This document shows, one piece after another, positions 31,945-42,591 of a stretch of 64,000 nt of DNA. A program made the position numbers and the translations under genes. Source of the DNA: Cyanodermella asteris (taxonomy: Eukaryota; Ascomycota; Lecanoromycetes; Ostropales; Stictidaceae); NCBI GenBank assembly GCA_900618795.1, contig UYJD01000010.1, forward strand, positions 133,495 to 197,494, written 5' to 3'. The number at the start of each line of letters is the position of its first letter. The stretch's first letter is position 1. The notes beneath the pieces are model-generated. The model ran no database searches. It was not told the origin of the DNA and saw nothing but the letters and a program-made list of their open reading frames with translations.

Positions 31945-32286
31945 ATGCACGCCGCTGCTGCAATTCTACCCCCAAACAGCCCTCGTCTATCGCTACGATC
32001 AATGTCTTCCAACTCATCATTCGCCAGTGCGCAAAGCATCATGTCGACTCCTTTCTCGCTCAACGCTCTGCTGGCTCCCAATGCCTCGATAGCTCCCTTT
32101 TCACGACCTCACACTCGTGCAGCATCAATCTCATCCAACGCCGTCGCCAGCGTCTGCAGCTACAGCAGAGAGGAACTCGAGCGTGAGCGGGAACTTTTCG
32201 GCGAATCTGCCATGGGCGTATTTGAGCCCCGAGACCAGCTTGGTTGGTGGGGTGTGGACGAGGTCCTCAGCATGGAGAACATGTAA
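31945..32286 (+). CDS. small orphan protein, 113 residues
   Basis: From ATG 31945 (MHAAAAILPPNSPRLSLR) to TAA at 32284. Ser/Ala-rich N-terminal half (MSSNSSFASAQSIMSTPFSL), then a charged helix-like region (YSREELERERELFGES), and a C-terminal motif LGWWGVDEVLSMENM with two Trp. Composition and codon use look coding, and a long pyrimidine-rich leader precedes it. I recognise no family. The position at the end of a 2.4-kb desert suggests complex regulation, but that is inference. Confidence 0.6.
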   Translation: MHAAAAILPPNSPRLSLRSMSSNSSFASAQSIMSTPFSLNALLAPNASIAPFSRPHTRAASISSNAVASVCSYSREELERERELFGESAMGVFEPRDQLGWWGVDEVLSMENM

Positions 32287-33328
32287 ACCCAACTCAGCGG
32301 ATGCCTGGGGACGACTACGACTACACTTCATTTCAACACACATTTTTTGGGACTTTTTCTGAGCTTGGCTCACGGGCGGATTGCCGATGTGAATACGGAA
32401 CGGCGTTGACAGCTTACGGCCTTACAACACGGACATGGCGAAAGCTATTGGATGGGCTAGGAAGGGGCGCATTTGGGTTTCCACTTTCTTTCGGTTCGAC
32501 ATATACCCTTGCTCAGACTGCTGGTCTGCTTGCACACGATGTCGCTTTGGCTCTTTTGGAGAGCAACATGGGGAAGGTCCATAACATGAGTAGACCAGAG
32601 CGGTGGCATTACAGTAATGACATTGGCCATCTGGCTACAGAACGAATCAATGAGTTGTTCGCTCACATCGACCTCCACATGCACCTAATCTGCGACCATC
32701 GTATCAGTGTAGTAGCCTGAGACGCTGGCCTAGACAAGGGCCACGTTACAGTCCCTACGCCGCACCTTCGATCTCACGGCTCAAGCGGCGCAAAAACGGT
32801 TGAAACCCCCACACCACTCTCACGAGAGCGATCACGCGTCTCAGGCTCTTGAAGCGGCTCCATCGTCGCTTGCTAAAGTGATAGCTAGTCTCACGTTTGT
32901 AGCAGAGCCGGCCGGAATGGCCATCACAATGAGAGGTGGTGCCCTGGCCATCGTCATAGTCTAATACTCTGGGGAGCGACTCGATATAGGACACCGAGTA
33001 AAGATAGCCGGGGCTCAATGGAGGCGCCAGTCAGAGAATTTGCGCAACGGCTTCCGAAGGCAAGGGATCAGCTCAGGGCCCAAGTGCTCCAAGCATGCAA
33101 ATGTGCTACGGCTCTTGGGTCTGAGAGGCCAACAGTTGTTGTGCCGACGACGGCGCCCCGCAGGCCGCTACCACCCCACTATCTCAGCAATGGGAAAAGT
33201 TCAAGCTCCAAGCACCAGCTTCTTTTCACCTTACACCGCATCCCGCCTCACCTCCCCATCAATTCCTCCTCTCACAACTTCATTCTCTCCAATTCATCCC
33301 ATACAGTCCCATCACTACACAGTCCATC
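32287..33328. other. intergenic; 5' part of SAHH leader at right
   Basis: Probable 3' UTR of the small gene on the left. From about 33170 to 33328 the sequence is strongly C/T-rich, typical of the leader of a highly expressed fungal gene. Confidence 0.5.
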
Positions 33329-34736
33329 ATGTCTGCCCCCGCACACAAGTACAAGGTCGCCGACATTGTAAGTCAATCCAGCCCAGGACACTGGTCGGGT
33401 CCAAAACAATGCTGACACAGTCCAGTCGTTGGCGGCCTTTGGTCGTCGCGAGATCGAGCTCGCCGAGAACGAGATGCCTGGTCTCATGGCCACCCGCGCA
33501 AAGTACGCCTCCGACCAGCCGCTCAAGGGCGCCCGTATCGCTGGCTGCCTCCACATGACCATCCAGACCGCCGTCCTCATTGAGACCCTCACAGCCCTCG
33601 GTGCCGAAGTTACCTGGTCATCATGCAACATTTTCTCCACACAGGACCACGCTGCGGCCGCCATTGCTGCTGCCGGTGTCCCCGTCTTCGCCTGGAAGGG
33701 TGAAACCGACGAGGAGTACGAGTGGTGCCTCGAGCAGGAGCTGTTCGCCTTCAAGGACGGCAAGAGCCTGAACCTGATCCTCGACGACGGTGGAGATCTT
33801 ACCGCTCTCGTCCACAAGAAGTACCCCGAGATGCTCAAGGACTGCTACGGTGTTTCCGAGGAGACCACCACCGGTGTCCACCACCTGTACCGCATGCTCA
33901 AGGGCAAGGGCCTGCTCGTCCCGGCCATCAACGTCAACGACTCGGTTACCAAGAGCAAGTTCGACAACTTGTACGGCTGCCGCGAGTCGCTCATTGACGG
34001 TATCAAACGTGCCACCGATGTCATGATTGCTGGCAAGATTGCTGTTGTCGCTGGTTTCGGTGATGTCGGCAAGGGTTGCGCTCAGGCTCTCCACAGCATG
34101 GGTGCTCGCGTTATCGTTACGGAAGTCGACCCCATCAACGCTCTCCAGGCTGCTGTCTCTGGCTACCAGGTCGACACCATGGAGGCCGCTGCTCCTATTG
34201 CTCAGATCTTCGTCACAACCACCGGTTGCCGTGACATTATCACTGGCGAGCACTTCTCGGTCATGAAGAACGACGCTGTTGTCTGCAACATCGGTCACTT
34301 TGACATTGAGATCGACGTTGCCTGGTTGAAGAAGAACGCCAAGAGCGTCCAGCAGATCAAGCCCCAGGTTGACCGCTTCCTGATGCCCAACGGCAACCAC
34401 ATCATCCTCCTCGCCGAGGGTCGTCTCGTCAACCTGGGATGCGCCACTGGCCACTCCTCCTTTGTCATGTCCTGCTCTTTCACCAACCAGGTTCTCGCCC
34501 AGATCATGTTGTACAAGGCCGAGGACGAGGCCTTTGGCAAGAAGTACATCGAATTCGGCAAGGTTGGCAAGAAGGACGTTGGTGTCTACGTCCTGCCCAA
34601 GATCCTCGACGAGCAGGTCGCTCTCCTCCACCTCGACCACGTCAACGCCAAGCTCAGCAAGCTCACCAACACCCAGGCCGAATACCTCGGTCTGCCCGCC
34701 GAGGGTCCCTTCAAGAGCGACATCTACCGCTACTAG
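33329..34736 (+). CDS. SAH1: S-adenosyl-L-homocysteine hydrolase
   Basis: Cytosolic NAD-dependent enzyme that splits SAH to adenosine and homocysteine, relieving product inhibition of methyltransferases. Exon 1 is 33329-33367 ([13 protein letters not shown]). A 58-bp GTAAGT intron is followed by exon 2, 33426-34736. Total 449 residues, the usual length. Motifs include [59 protein letters not shown], the NAD-binding [15 protein letters not shown], and the C-terminal HLDHVNAKL...[17 protein letters not shown]. Codons end strongly in C, as in abundant proteins; that bias creates a long antisense open frame that I do not call. Confidence 0.98.
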
Positions 34737-35421
34737 ATTACTAACAGTCCTTCGCAGGGGACTCTTTAATTTCTACCTTCTTCAACACACTCTTCTAACG
34801 ATGGCACGATGATGCACAAAAAGCTCTTGTCCTTCAACGGCATAGCGGATTATGGCCGGGGGATTTATGCATGAATGGGCCGGCAAACAAGGAATGGGGA
34901 TCTGGTAACATAATGGGCGTTTTTTTTAACGAAACTCTGCAGCGAGACACGTCAACCGTTGTCATAATGCTGAATGATGATACCACATGGGCGGTGTATA
35001 GACCTTTCAACCTACGAATGTATTATGTGAAGTTCGATATGAAGTTGAACATTCGTTGAAGCGTGACTGTATCTAATCTACATTCCGTCGTGATTCGTGA
35101 AGTGGAAAAAGCGACTGTAGAGCTGTGTTAGCCGATGGATAGACGCAAATTGCTGGGAACAAGTGGGCGTTTGGTGGAGGATCAGTCAAGGTGTGTAAGC
35201 ATCCGCATGCATCCCGGTTGTGAAGCCGGGCGTCAGAATTGCAGAAATCGTAAAGATGTGTATACATCATGCAAAGGACTTGTCAGACGGGGTGAGCTGC
35301 TTACCTCGGTGGTCCTCTCCTCTCGTCTGGTGGAGACCAACGCGAGATCCTCCCTTTTGCGGAAGCAGGCATCCCAAAGCAAATTTGGAAGACCGAATCC
35401 TCGGGCGCAAAAGTGATATCC
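34737..35421. other. intergenic, convergent ends
   Basis: SAHH 3' region on the left; a T8 run near 34920. No gene recognised. Confidence 0.5.
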
Positions 35422-36081
35422 TCATTTCTTCCCTTTCTGTTTCCCCTTGCCCTTCCCGGCCCCCTTCTTCCCTTGGACTTCCGCCTCCTTCGCCTTCGCC
35501 GCCTCCTGCTGTCGCTCCTCGTGCAACCTCAACATCTCCTCGTAATCGATCCTCTCGTTCAGCGCACGCTCGATCGCTCGCTTCCTCTGCGTTTCCCAGC
35601 GTCCGACACAGTTCCAGCGCTTCTCGTATGCTTCCCATTTAGCGCGGCCCTCTTTCGTTGCCATATCTTTGACGCGCGAGTTGTAGGCTGCTTTTTGGAA
35701 TTCGAAGACGCGGTTGGGCGTGGGATTTGAGGCGGGTGCAGAGTCGGGATCTGAAGAGGCTGAGGTGGGGAGGATGTCGGAGAAGGAGACTATGTCGGCG
35801 ACGCCGGGTTCTTCTTGGAGGGGCTGGCCGGTCCAGGGGTTAATGATTACGTTCCGGTCCGTATTGGTGGCGGAGGATGTCTGCTCTGGGTTTGTTGGTG
35901 TGGAGGCAGCTTGGGAGTCGAGAGAGAGGTTGGTGAGGGAGTCCTTCAGGTCTGCGAGACCGGACTCGTCGCTCAGCATCTCTAATATGCGTGGAAACCG
36001 GGTAATAGGGTCTTCATCAGGTCCGAGGTCCAAGTCCTTGCGCCAGCGCTCGACGTCCTCTTGCGTGATTTGCAGAGACAT
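35422..36081 (-). CDS. orphan, lysine-rich C-terminus, 219 residues
   Basis: ATG 36081 (MSLQITQEDVERWRKDLDLG); the frame continues 32 codons upstream but less protein-like. Helical N-terminus with RFPRILEMLSDESGLADLKD, a polar Ser/Thr linker, a small conserved-looking NPWTGQPLQEEPGVADIV, then a long charged helix (WEAYEKRWNCVGRWETQRKR, EEMLRLHEERQQEAAKAKEA). It ends in a Gly/Lys tail (GKKGAGKGKGKQKGKK). The basic tail suggests RNA or ribosome contact, but that is only a guess. No family recognised. Confidence 0.65.
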   Translation of the reverse strand: MSLQITQEDVERWRKDLDLGPDEDPITRFPRILEMLSDESGLADLKDSLTNLSLDSQAASTPTNPEQTSSATNTDRNVIINPWTGQPLQEEPGVADIVSFSDILPTSASSDPDSAPASNPTPNRVFEFQKAAYNSRVKDMATKEGRAKWEAYEKRWNCVGRWETQRKRAIERALNERIDYEEMLRLHEERQQEAAKAKEAEVQGKKGAGKGKGKQKGKK

Positions 36082-36721
36082 CTCGACGGGGGTTTGTTTC
36101 GAGAGTTGGTGCCCGCACCTGAGATGTAGAAGTGTTTGATGAGGACGAACAGATTTGCAAGTCCTCGGGACAATCAATTGTCAGCCTTGGTCCTCATCGC
36201 GGTGAGCGAAGAAGCGCCTGCTGTCGTCGTTCGTATGAGTTAACGGGACGGCTTGTGAGTAGAAGTGCGACAAATGGAGAAGCTTGCTCTCTGTCAACAC
36301 GTTCGTCGGCCCACCCGGAGCTATCAGGGGCGCACGGGCCACATGTTCCTGGATTGCCCTTGGACGAACGCCTTTGGCTTCGAGGAAATCATGACCACTG
36401 AGCGCCAATTGCCATATATTTTCAGCTATCTCATTTAAGTACTGGACTACCTCCAGCTGAACATAAGGCCTCGGGATTACTCGTCACAACTATCGCTTAC
36501 CGTTCCGCATCGTCGACCCCTTGCACAATTAAACGTCCAGTCATTCTTCGGAGCCGAGTTACACATCGCGACTTCTAAAGTCCCTCCGTTCCAGTCAAAC
36601 CGCGCGCCTCCAGTCTGACCTTCCCGTCCGGCTCGCGCAACCGGTCGCGCACATTCCGTAGGCTTCGCCTGCCCAAATCCTCAACTCCCGCTCACCTCGC
36701 TTCGCGTCGCGTCGCGTCATC
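36082..36721. other. divergent intergenic region
   Basis: Promoters of the Lys-rich orphan and the C2H2 gene. The last ~200 bp are C/T-rich with a short GCGTC-type repeat just before the 36722 start codon. Confidence 0.5.
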
Positions 36722-37940
36722 ATGGCCGACTCACCCGGCTCCCCCCTCTCCGAACACGGTAGCGACGAGTTCGAAGAAGACGTCAAACTCGAAGAGACCA
36801 GCGACATGGACGAAGACGCCATCGAGCCCGATCACCTCCACAGCATGCGCCCCACCAAGAAACAAAAGACCGGCCATCGATTCAAATCTACACCCGAGCC
36901 CATCGCCATGGTCGAAGACGATGGGGACATCTCGTCGGATACGTCTGGCGAGGCGCCGAGCTCGCCTGGGGGTGCGCCGAACCAGACCGCCGGGGATGAT
37001 GATGCGGATGCGCAGGTCACGGTCTGCAAGTGGAGGGGATGTATGGAGGGGGACATGGGCAACATGGACAATCTAGTGCATCATATTCATGATGTGCATG
37101 TATTGCATCGGCAAAAGAAGTATGCTTGTGAATGGGAGGGTTGTGGACGAATTGACGCTACACATGCCAGCGGTTATGCATTGAGGGCTCACATGAGGAG
37201 CCATACGAGGGAAAAGCCGTTCTACTGTGCGCTACCAGGTAAGCCAACGCCGGACGACTCTCTGCTGAGCGATGACTGACGATGGAACAGAATGCGATAA
37301 AGCTTTCACAAGGTCTGACGCTTTGGCAAAGCATATGCGGACGGTACACGAGACGGAGTCGTTGAGGCCATCGGATCCAGTCCCTCGAAATCATTCTTAC
37401 AACACCAACCCGCTGAAACAGAAGCTCAAACTGGTTGTCAAGCCTCAGATCGCCGACGCTGATGGCCCTGTCTCGCCCAATGACACAATGGATGTCTCTG
37501 GCGGCTCATTTCCCGCAGACTTCGAATTGACTCCACAAGAGTCGGCCATGTCCATGGATCAACTCTACAGACTCTGGCGAAGAAAGGTGCACTGGGCAGA
37601 ACAAGAGGAGGCCCGACTCAAGAAAGAGTGCGAGGAATTGGAAAAGGTACGCAGAGAGGAGTGGCAAGAAAAGGAGCTTTTACTGTCAAATGTCATCGAA
37701 GCCGACCTTGCTAGCGCCATCGTCGACCTTCAAAGCCAGCCAGATCCGTCCTACGGTGGCGTGCTTGCCATTAAGAACGATATGCTTCCGCAGGACATGC
37801 TGCCCATACAGGGGGGCCCGGTTCCGTTCTACCGTCAGGCGGACTCGATGTCGATCGGGAGCTACGACAATATTGAACCCACCAACGGCGTCAACGGGCA
37901 TGATACACACAACGTCGCGCACGGCAATGGGACCTCTTGA
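36722..37940 (+). CDS. C2H2 zinc-finger protein, three fingers (Iec1/Sfp1-like arrangement)
   Basis: Exons 36722-37238 and 37291-37940 (52-bp GTAAGC intron inside finger 3) give 388 residues. An acidic N-terminus with a basic patch (RPTKKQKTGHRFK) precedes three fingers. Finger 1 starts CKWRGCMEG and ends VHHIHDVH. Finger 2 starts CEWEGCGR and ends LRAHMRSH. Finger 3 is CALPECDKAFTRSDALAKHM followed by RTVH. Fingers 2 and 3 are joined by TREKPF, a TGEKP-type linker, so DNA contact is likely. A C-terminal helix (MDQLYRLWRRKVHWAEQEEA, then RREEWQEKELLLSNVIEADL) looks like a protein-binding coiled coil and recalls fungal INO80-associated C2H2 proteins, but I am not sure. Nuclear regulator by inference. 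Confidence 0.85.
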
Positions 37941-38034
37941 TGCGCTGAAGGACATTAGAATGACGAAATGAAATACGAAGCCAAGTCTTTTGTACGACAG
38001 GATCTTACGTTGAGCTTTCACGCCGCAGACAGAT

Positions 38035-38734
38035 CTATGAGCTGGTAGCCTTACCCAAGCTAGGAATATACCCACCCTCAACAAGCATCTTCATGATCCT
38101 CTCCACACTCTCCTCTGTCGTCTCCTTATCACTCCTAATATGCAACTCCGGCTTCAACGGCTCCTCATACGGCGCACTGATCCCCGTGAAATCCTTGATC
38201 ACCCCCTCCCTCGCCTTCTTATACAACCCCTTCGGATCCCTCTTCTCGCACTCTTCCACGGGGCAATCCACCCACACCTCGAGGAACGGAATCGCCCCGT
38301 CGACCCCCTGCGCCTGCCCGTGCAGCTCCCGGACCACATCCCGGTCTGCCCGGTAAGGCGAGATGAAGCTCGTGATGGCGATCGAGCAGCTGTCGGCGAA
38401 GAGCTTGGCAACCTCGCCGATCCGACGAATGTTCTCCGTGCGGTCTTCGGCGGAGAAGCCCAGGTTCTTGTTCAGCCCGAATCGGATGTTGTCGCCGTCC
38501 AGGCGGTACGCGTTCAGCCCTTGGTGCAGCAGGTGTTGTTCCAGCGCGGTGGCGATGGTGGATTTTCCGGACGCGGACAGGCCCGTGAGCCAGATTGTGA
38601 AGCCGCTCTGGTGGCGGAGCTTGCTGCGTTCGGTGCGCGAGAGGGAGGGGTGCCAGGTTATGTTGCTGCGTGATCGTTAGTGAGATGGGCTTTGGTGGTG
38701 GGGAGAGTTGGGGTGGAATCTCTCACGTCGCCAT
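38035..38734 (-). CDS. MET14: adenylylsulfate (APS) kinase
   Basis: Phosphorylates APS to PAPS in sulfate assimilation. Two exons: a tiny one of 8 nt (38727-38734, ATGGCGAC) and 38035-38665, split by a 61-bp intron (GTGAGA...CACTAACGATCACGCAG). Splicing gives [20 protein letters not shown], exactly the fungal family start, and 212 residues in all. P-loop is GLSASGKST. Further motifs are [53 protein letters not shown] (substrate Arg) and [20 protein letters not shown]. The large exon has no ATG near its start, so a naive annotation would truncate it. Confidence 0.96.
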
Positions 38735-39150
38735 GATCGCTTCGGCTTTAGTACAGGTGGTTGAGAGGTGTTGATTGAGTTCTGCAATTGAATAGAGAAG
38801 TTTTCGGGTTGGCTAGGAGATATACGGGTTGAACCTTGTCGAGATGGTCTCTTCGTGTACTGCTTTGCTCCGCATCCCGCATTTTGCTGATCTGAGGGAC
38901 CGCGATCGGCATGCGCTTTTTGGATGACGTGCCCGCCCTGGCCATGGCGCAAAGTCTCTTTGGAGCTTGACATCTACGCCTTTACTCTGCTTGTCATATA
39001 TGCATTCACTTCGGATTGCTCTACATGGTTTGAAGGGTCAGCGCCGCAATGCCATGCGGAAATGCTTTGGTTCGTCCGAGCATATTACGCGTGAGCTTAT
39101 CACACAATATTCACTGCGAAAGGACATCTTGTGCCAATTCATTCCTGTTC
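38735..39150. other. intergenic
   Basis: APS kinase promoter and sequence downstream of the broken P450. No gene recognised. Confidence 0.5.
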
Positions 39151-39955
39151 TTAAGCGTTGTAAAAGCAGGCAATGGCCTCCAAGGGTCCTTCGCGTTTGG
39201 TCGCGATCGCAAATTGATCGCTGACGCACCGAAAGTCCACCGCCACAGCAGACGGGAGGTGTGAAACGAGGCGCTGAATGAATTGAGCGAGAAAGGTATA
39301 CAGCTCCACCCAAGCAAGGCTGTAGTGAATCAAATCAGTATCAAATACGCTTCGTCAATATGCGGAAAGCGGGATCGAAAGGACTTACTGCATGGCGAGA
39401 CAGATTCTGTTACCGTTTGAGAATGGCGCGAAGCGCACCTTGCTCTTCTTCGGAACCCCGTTGCTTTTGAACCAACGATTCGGATCGAAGCTCAGGGCAT
39501 CCAGGTAAGTTGCTTCGTCGGTATGCATGAGGACGAGCGTCATGCCAGCAGCCGTTCCGGCCGGGACGCGGTAACCTTTATACACGATTTCTTCGTCGTG
39601 GGATGTTTGTGTCAAATGAGAGGCGATAGCGAGACTGAGTCTCAGCCCTTCATTGATCGTCGAGATCAGGTAAGGCAGCTGCTCGAGTGCCTTTCAGTCC
39701 ACGGTAGTTCAATTGTTGACGCCCGCTGAGTCCGACTCCGACCATAGCTGACGCAATAGTACTTCATTGCTGTATATGTGGAAGTAGATGAAGCGCAGAA
39801 CGCTAGCGGTGGTTCTGAAGCCTGCGCCCGTCACGGTATATACGTCTTAGAACACACGATGCCATTTCTTTTCAGAGGATGGGAGGTCCGATTTGACGAT
39901 TTCGTGCACGATGGTGTTTCGTGAGTCTTGATCCTTGTTGTCGGAGGTTACACCT
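39151..39955 (-). pseudogene. broken cytochrome P450 (C-terminal half)
   Basis: Reading leftward, the parts of a fungal P450 appear in order. VKSDLPSSEKKWHRVF is followed by a stop, then VYTVTGAGFRTTASVLRFIY (I-helix, where AGxxT is seen as AGFRT). ALEQLPYLISTINEGLRLS carries the ExxR motif (EGLR). YKGYRVPAGTAAGMTLVLMH precedes FDPNRW, and the heme-loop FSNGNRICLA keeps the Cys but has Ala where Gly is usual. A GTAAGT intron then joins to HLAWVELYTFLAQF. Besides the stop, a frame slip lies before ALEQ (near 39692). The N-terminal half is not visible; an N gap lies farther upstream. It resembles microsomal monooxygenases of secondary metabolism. Decay looks real rather than a single base error. 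Confidence 0.75.
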
Positions 39956-41206
39956 GCTATTGGCCTCTTTGTATCCTCTTGAGTTTCCTGTGAAAATGAG
40001 CATCCTGCCGGGTTTGACAGCTTTCGAATCCCTCATATCGGCTTGCCTGAAGAGTTACGCAAAATGGCGCTCGACCATTTAGACTCGCTCCTCACGCGGC
40101 TACGAACATCATAGGAGTCGAACTGTCCCGATCCGGAAGTTGAAAGAGACCCCGACATGGAGGACGGTAATTCTTCCTATTCGACGGCGTTTCCGCCGCA
40201 GGGCGGAGGTTGGCTGGGTATGGGATACGATTTCGGCGTGTTTCTAGGCGACGAATTGGATGAGTTGGTGGACATGATAAATGATGAGGGCTTGGCTACG
40301 CACATGGCTTTCGATATGGGCGCAAGAGGGGATGATAGAAGCGAATTCCGTACGATGCAGCGTGTCGAGTGCGAACGTTGATGGATGTGCGTTGCAAAAG
40401 TCGATCCACATATCTATAGAGTTCCCCACTTTGATAAGCTCAATGGCTTCAGGATGCTTGGTAACCGCCACTCAAAGTCCATCCCGCTTGCAGGTAGTAG
40501 CCAATGCCACGGTGCACGTCACAACTGTTGCGTAAACTCGATTTTACTCGATTCCGAGATGGTTCGCGTGGCCCTTTTCATACCACGTTTGTGTCGTGGT
40601 GTCACGGNNNNNNNNNNNNNNNNNNNNNNNNNNNNNNNNNNNNNNNNNNNNNNNNNNNNNNNNNNNNNNNNNNNNNNNNNNNNNNNNNNNNNNNNNNNNN
40701 NNNNNNNNNNNNNNNNNNNNNNNNNNNNNNNNNNNNNNNNNNNNNNNNNNNNNNNNNNNNNNNNNNNNNNNNNNNNNNNNNNNNNNNNNNNNNNNNNNNN
40801 NNNNNNNNNNNNNNNNNNNNNNNNNNNNNNNNNNNNNNNNNNNNNNNNNNNNNCGTGGCTCCCGTGTCGCCTCTCAGCTTACGCTATTCGACGGGTGCAT
40901 TGTCATATAACTTTTCGGCCCTACGAATACAATAGGATGCATAGCAATTCTCACACATATGGTTGCCTGTCTAAGACATTTCTGCTGCTCCTCGAGTGAT
41001 TCGGCGGAGGCACGACTTGACCAAGGAACGGCAAAGTGTCATCAAAGAACTTTACCAGACCGCCTATTACAAATTAGCTCACGGCCCCCCATATTTAGTC
41101 CGTAGGCACAAATGGAACAAAGCACTAAATCGACCCGCCGCCCTTGACCTGATTTCTTCTGTTCTTCTACTCCTTCCGAAGCACGTCGAATTTCGACACC
41201 GCAGCA
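39956..41206. other. degraded intergenic sequence containing an assembly gap
   Basis: Short protein-like frames exist on both strands (plus, about 40030-40381, with IGLPEELRKMALDHLDSLLT then a TAG and GMGYDFGVFLGDELDELVDM; minus, 40244-40471). None has a recognised family. The lost N-terminal part of the P450 may lie here or in the gap. Confidence 0.35.
40608..40853. other. assembly gap (246 N)
   Basis: Run of N. The eight bases just before it, TGTCACGG (40600-40607), equal the outermost bases of the inverted repeat at 2873. No matching CCGTGACA is seen on the right side. Confidence 0.99.
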
Positions 41207-41984
41207 ATGTCGCCAGTTCACGTGGAAGAAATGTCCGAGTCCGACTTTCCGCGGGGCTTCGAGATCCTGTCCGAAGCCTTCGCCATGGAGCACGAGTACT
41301 TCAACCAAGTCTTCCCACAGCACATGACTCCAAAAGGGCGAGAGACGGGCGCAAAGAGACTTCTCGGCTTCAAGGCCGCCCAGCCGTATGCGGTCTGGTT
41401 CAAAGCCGTGGACGGGTCTACGGGCCAAATGATCGGTCTGGCGAAATGGCTTGTATTGGAAGACAACATTCCGCCCGAGACTGGACTTGGGACGAAAGAG
41501 TTCTGGGAGAATGAGACATGGGCGGATTATGCGGATCACATGTATCAGACGTATTTGATTGACAGACGGAAAGCCATCAGAGAGAGCGGGGGCAATTTGA
41601 TCTGTATGGCATTCGGGTCATATACTTGGATCACTGCGATGGCTGACATTGTTCATCGTATAGGTCTTGATTTTCTGGTGGTTGATCCGAAGCACTTTCG
41701 GAAAGGCGCTGGGAGGGCGCTGGTCGATTGGGGTCTGAAGAAAGCAGACGAGTTGGGAGTCGATGTAAGTCCAAATCAAGAGTGCCATTCCGCAATTTTT
41801 GCATGAACTAATCCTTTTGGCTCTCCAGACGGTTGTGGAGGCGTCAGAGTATGGCCAGCCGGCTTACGAGTCATACGGATTCAAAAAGTTGAAGTTTGTG
41901 ACTGTCGAGCCGCCCAAGGCTTTTGAGGACAGGCCAAGACAAGTCTTTTGGTGGATGTTGAGACCAAAGCGGAGCAGCACATGA
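41207..41984 (+). CDS. GNAT-family N-acetyltransferase
   Basis: Exons 41207-41603, 41664-41764 and 41829-41984 give 217 residues. The first intron (60 bp, T|GTATGG...GGCTGAC...CGTATAG) contains no stop and is a multiple of three, so the unspliced frame stays open. Removing it puts LDFLVVDPKHFRKGAGRALV directly after GGNLIC, the normal GNAT motif A with the acetyl-CoA loop RKGAG. The second intron (64 bp) has GTAAGT. The C-terminus EASEYGQPAYESYGFKKLKF is motif B. Such proteins transfer acetyl from acetyl-CoA to an amine; the acceptor is unknown. Neighbour to the right is an acetyl-CoA transporter, probably coincidence. Confidence 0.88.
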
Positions 41985-42591
41985 CGGTTGTGCACAAGGT
42001 GAAATCATGGATGAAGTTCTGTTGACGATGTAGTCCCACAGCCCACCCAAGGTATTAGATTTCACATTGACGTGATGTCGAAACACTAAGCTGTAAATAC
42101 AGAGTAGCAGAAAACATTGTCTTCGATACTTCTGTATATCCACATGTACCAAGCATTTTCAGGGCTATCGGCGCATCTGGCCTTGTAAACATATGTATAG
42201 AATTGACTGCACCTGCAAAGTCGCATTGCGAGATGTAAAGCACGTTGATCGCAGCAAGGATGAATTAGGTGCCACGAGTTCACGTGGCGGCTGAAACAGG
42301 GCCTGGCGATCGTCAGCGGAGGATCCGCACTTGCGGCTCAAATGGCAACAAATGGCAAAGTGTCATGTTCGCTCGACTTTCAGGCCCCGGCTAGAACCCA
42401 ACCTCGAATAGACCTTAGTCTATCTTCCTGGCGCTCCGATTCGTGAGTCCTGTCTTTTTCTCGTCATCCGTGCACTTCTACCAAGCTCCGGTCCTATTGT
42501 ACCACCCCACGGTACTTTATTATTACTATCTGGCTTCTTCGGGTTGACCGGTCCCCTGCCCGTCCGGTTTCCTGCAGCAATTATTACATGG
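41985..42591. other. intergenic
   Basis: 3' region of the acetyltransferase and promoter/leader of the transporter; the last ~150 bp are pyrimidine-rich. No gene recognised. Confidence 0.5.

Noticed and set aside
32244-32720. 158-codon plus frame after the 113-residue gene
   Set aside because: It overlaps the end of the called gene in another frame, has no domain, and fits a 3' UTR.
33621-34640. 339-codon antisense open frame over S-adenosylhomocysteinase
   Set aside because: It follows from the strong C-ending codon bias of the sense gene; its product (Val/Leu/Glu-rich, no domain) has no family features.
40157-40381. 74-codon plus frame beside the second gap
   Set aside because: Protein-like (GMGYDFGVFLGDELDEL) but preceded by an in-frame stop and of no known family; kept only as a note under the degraded region.
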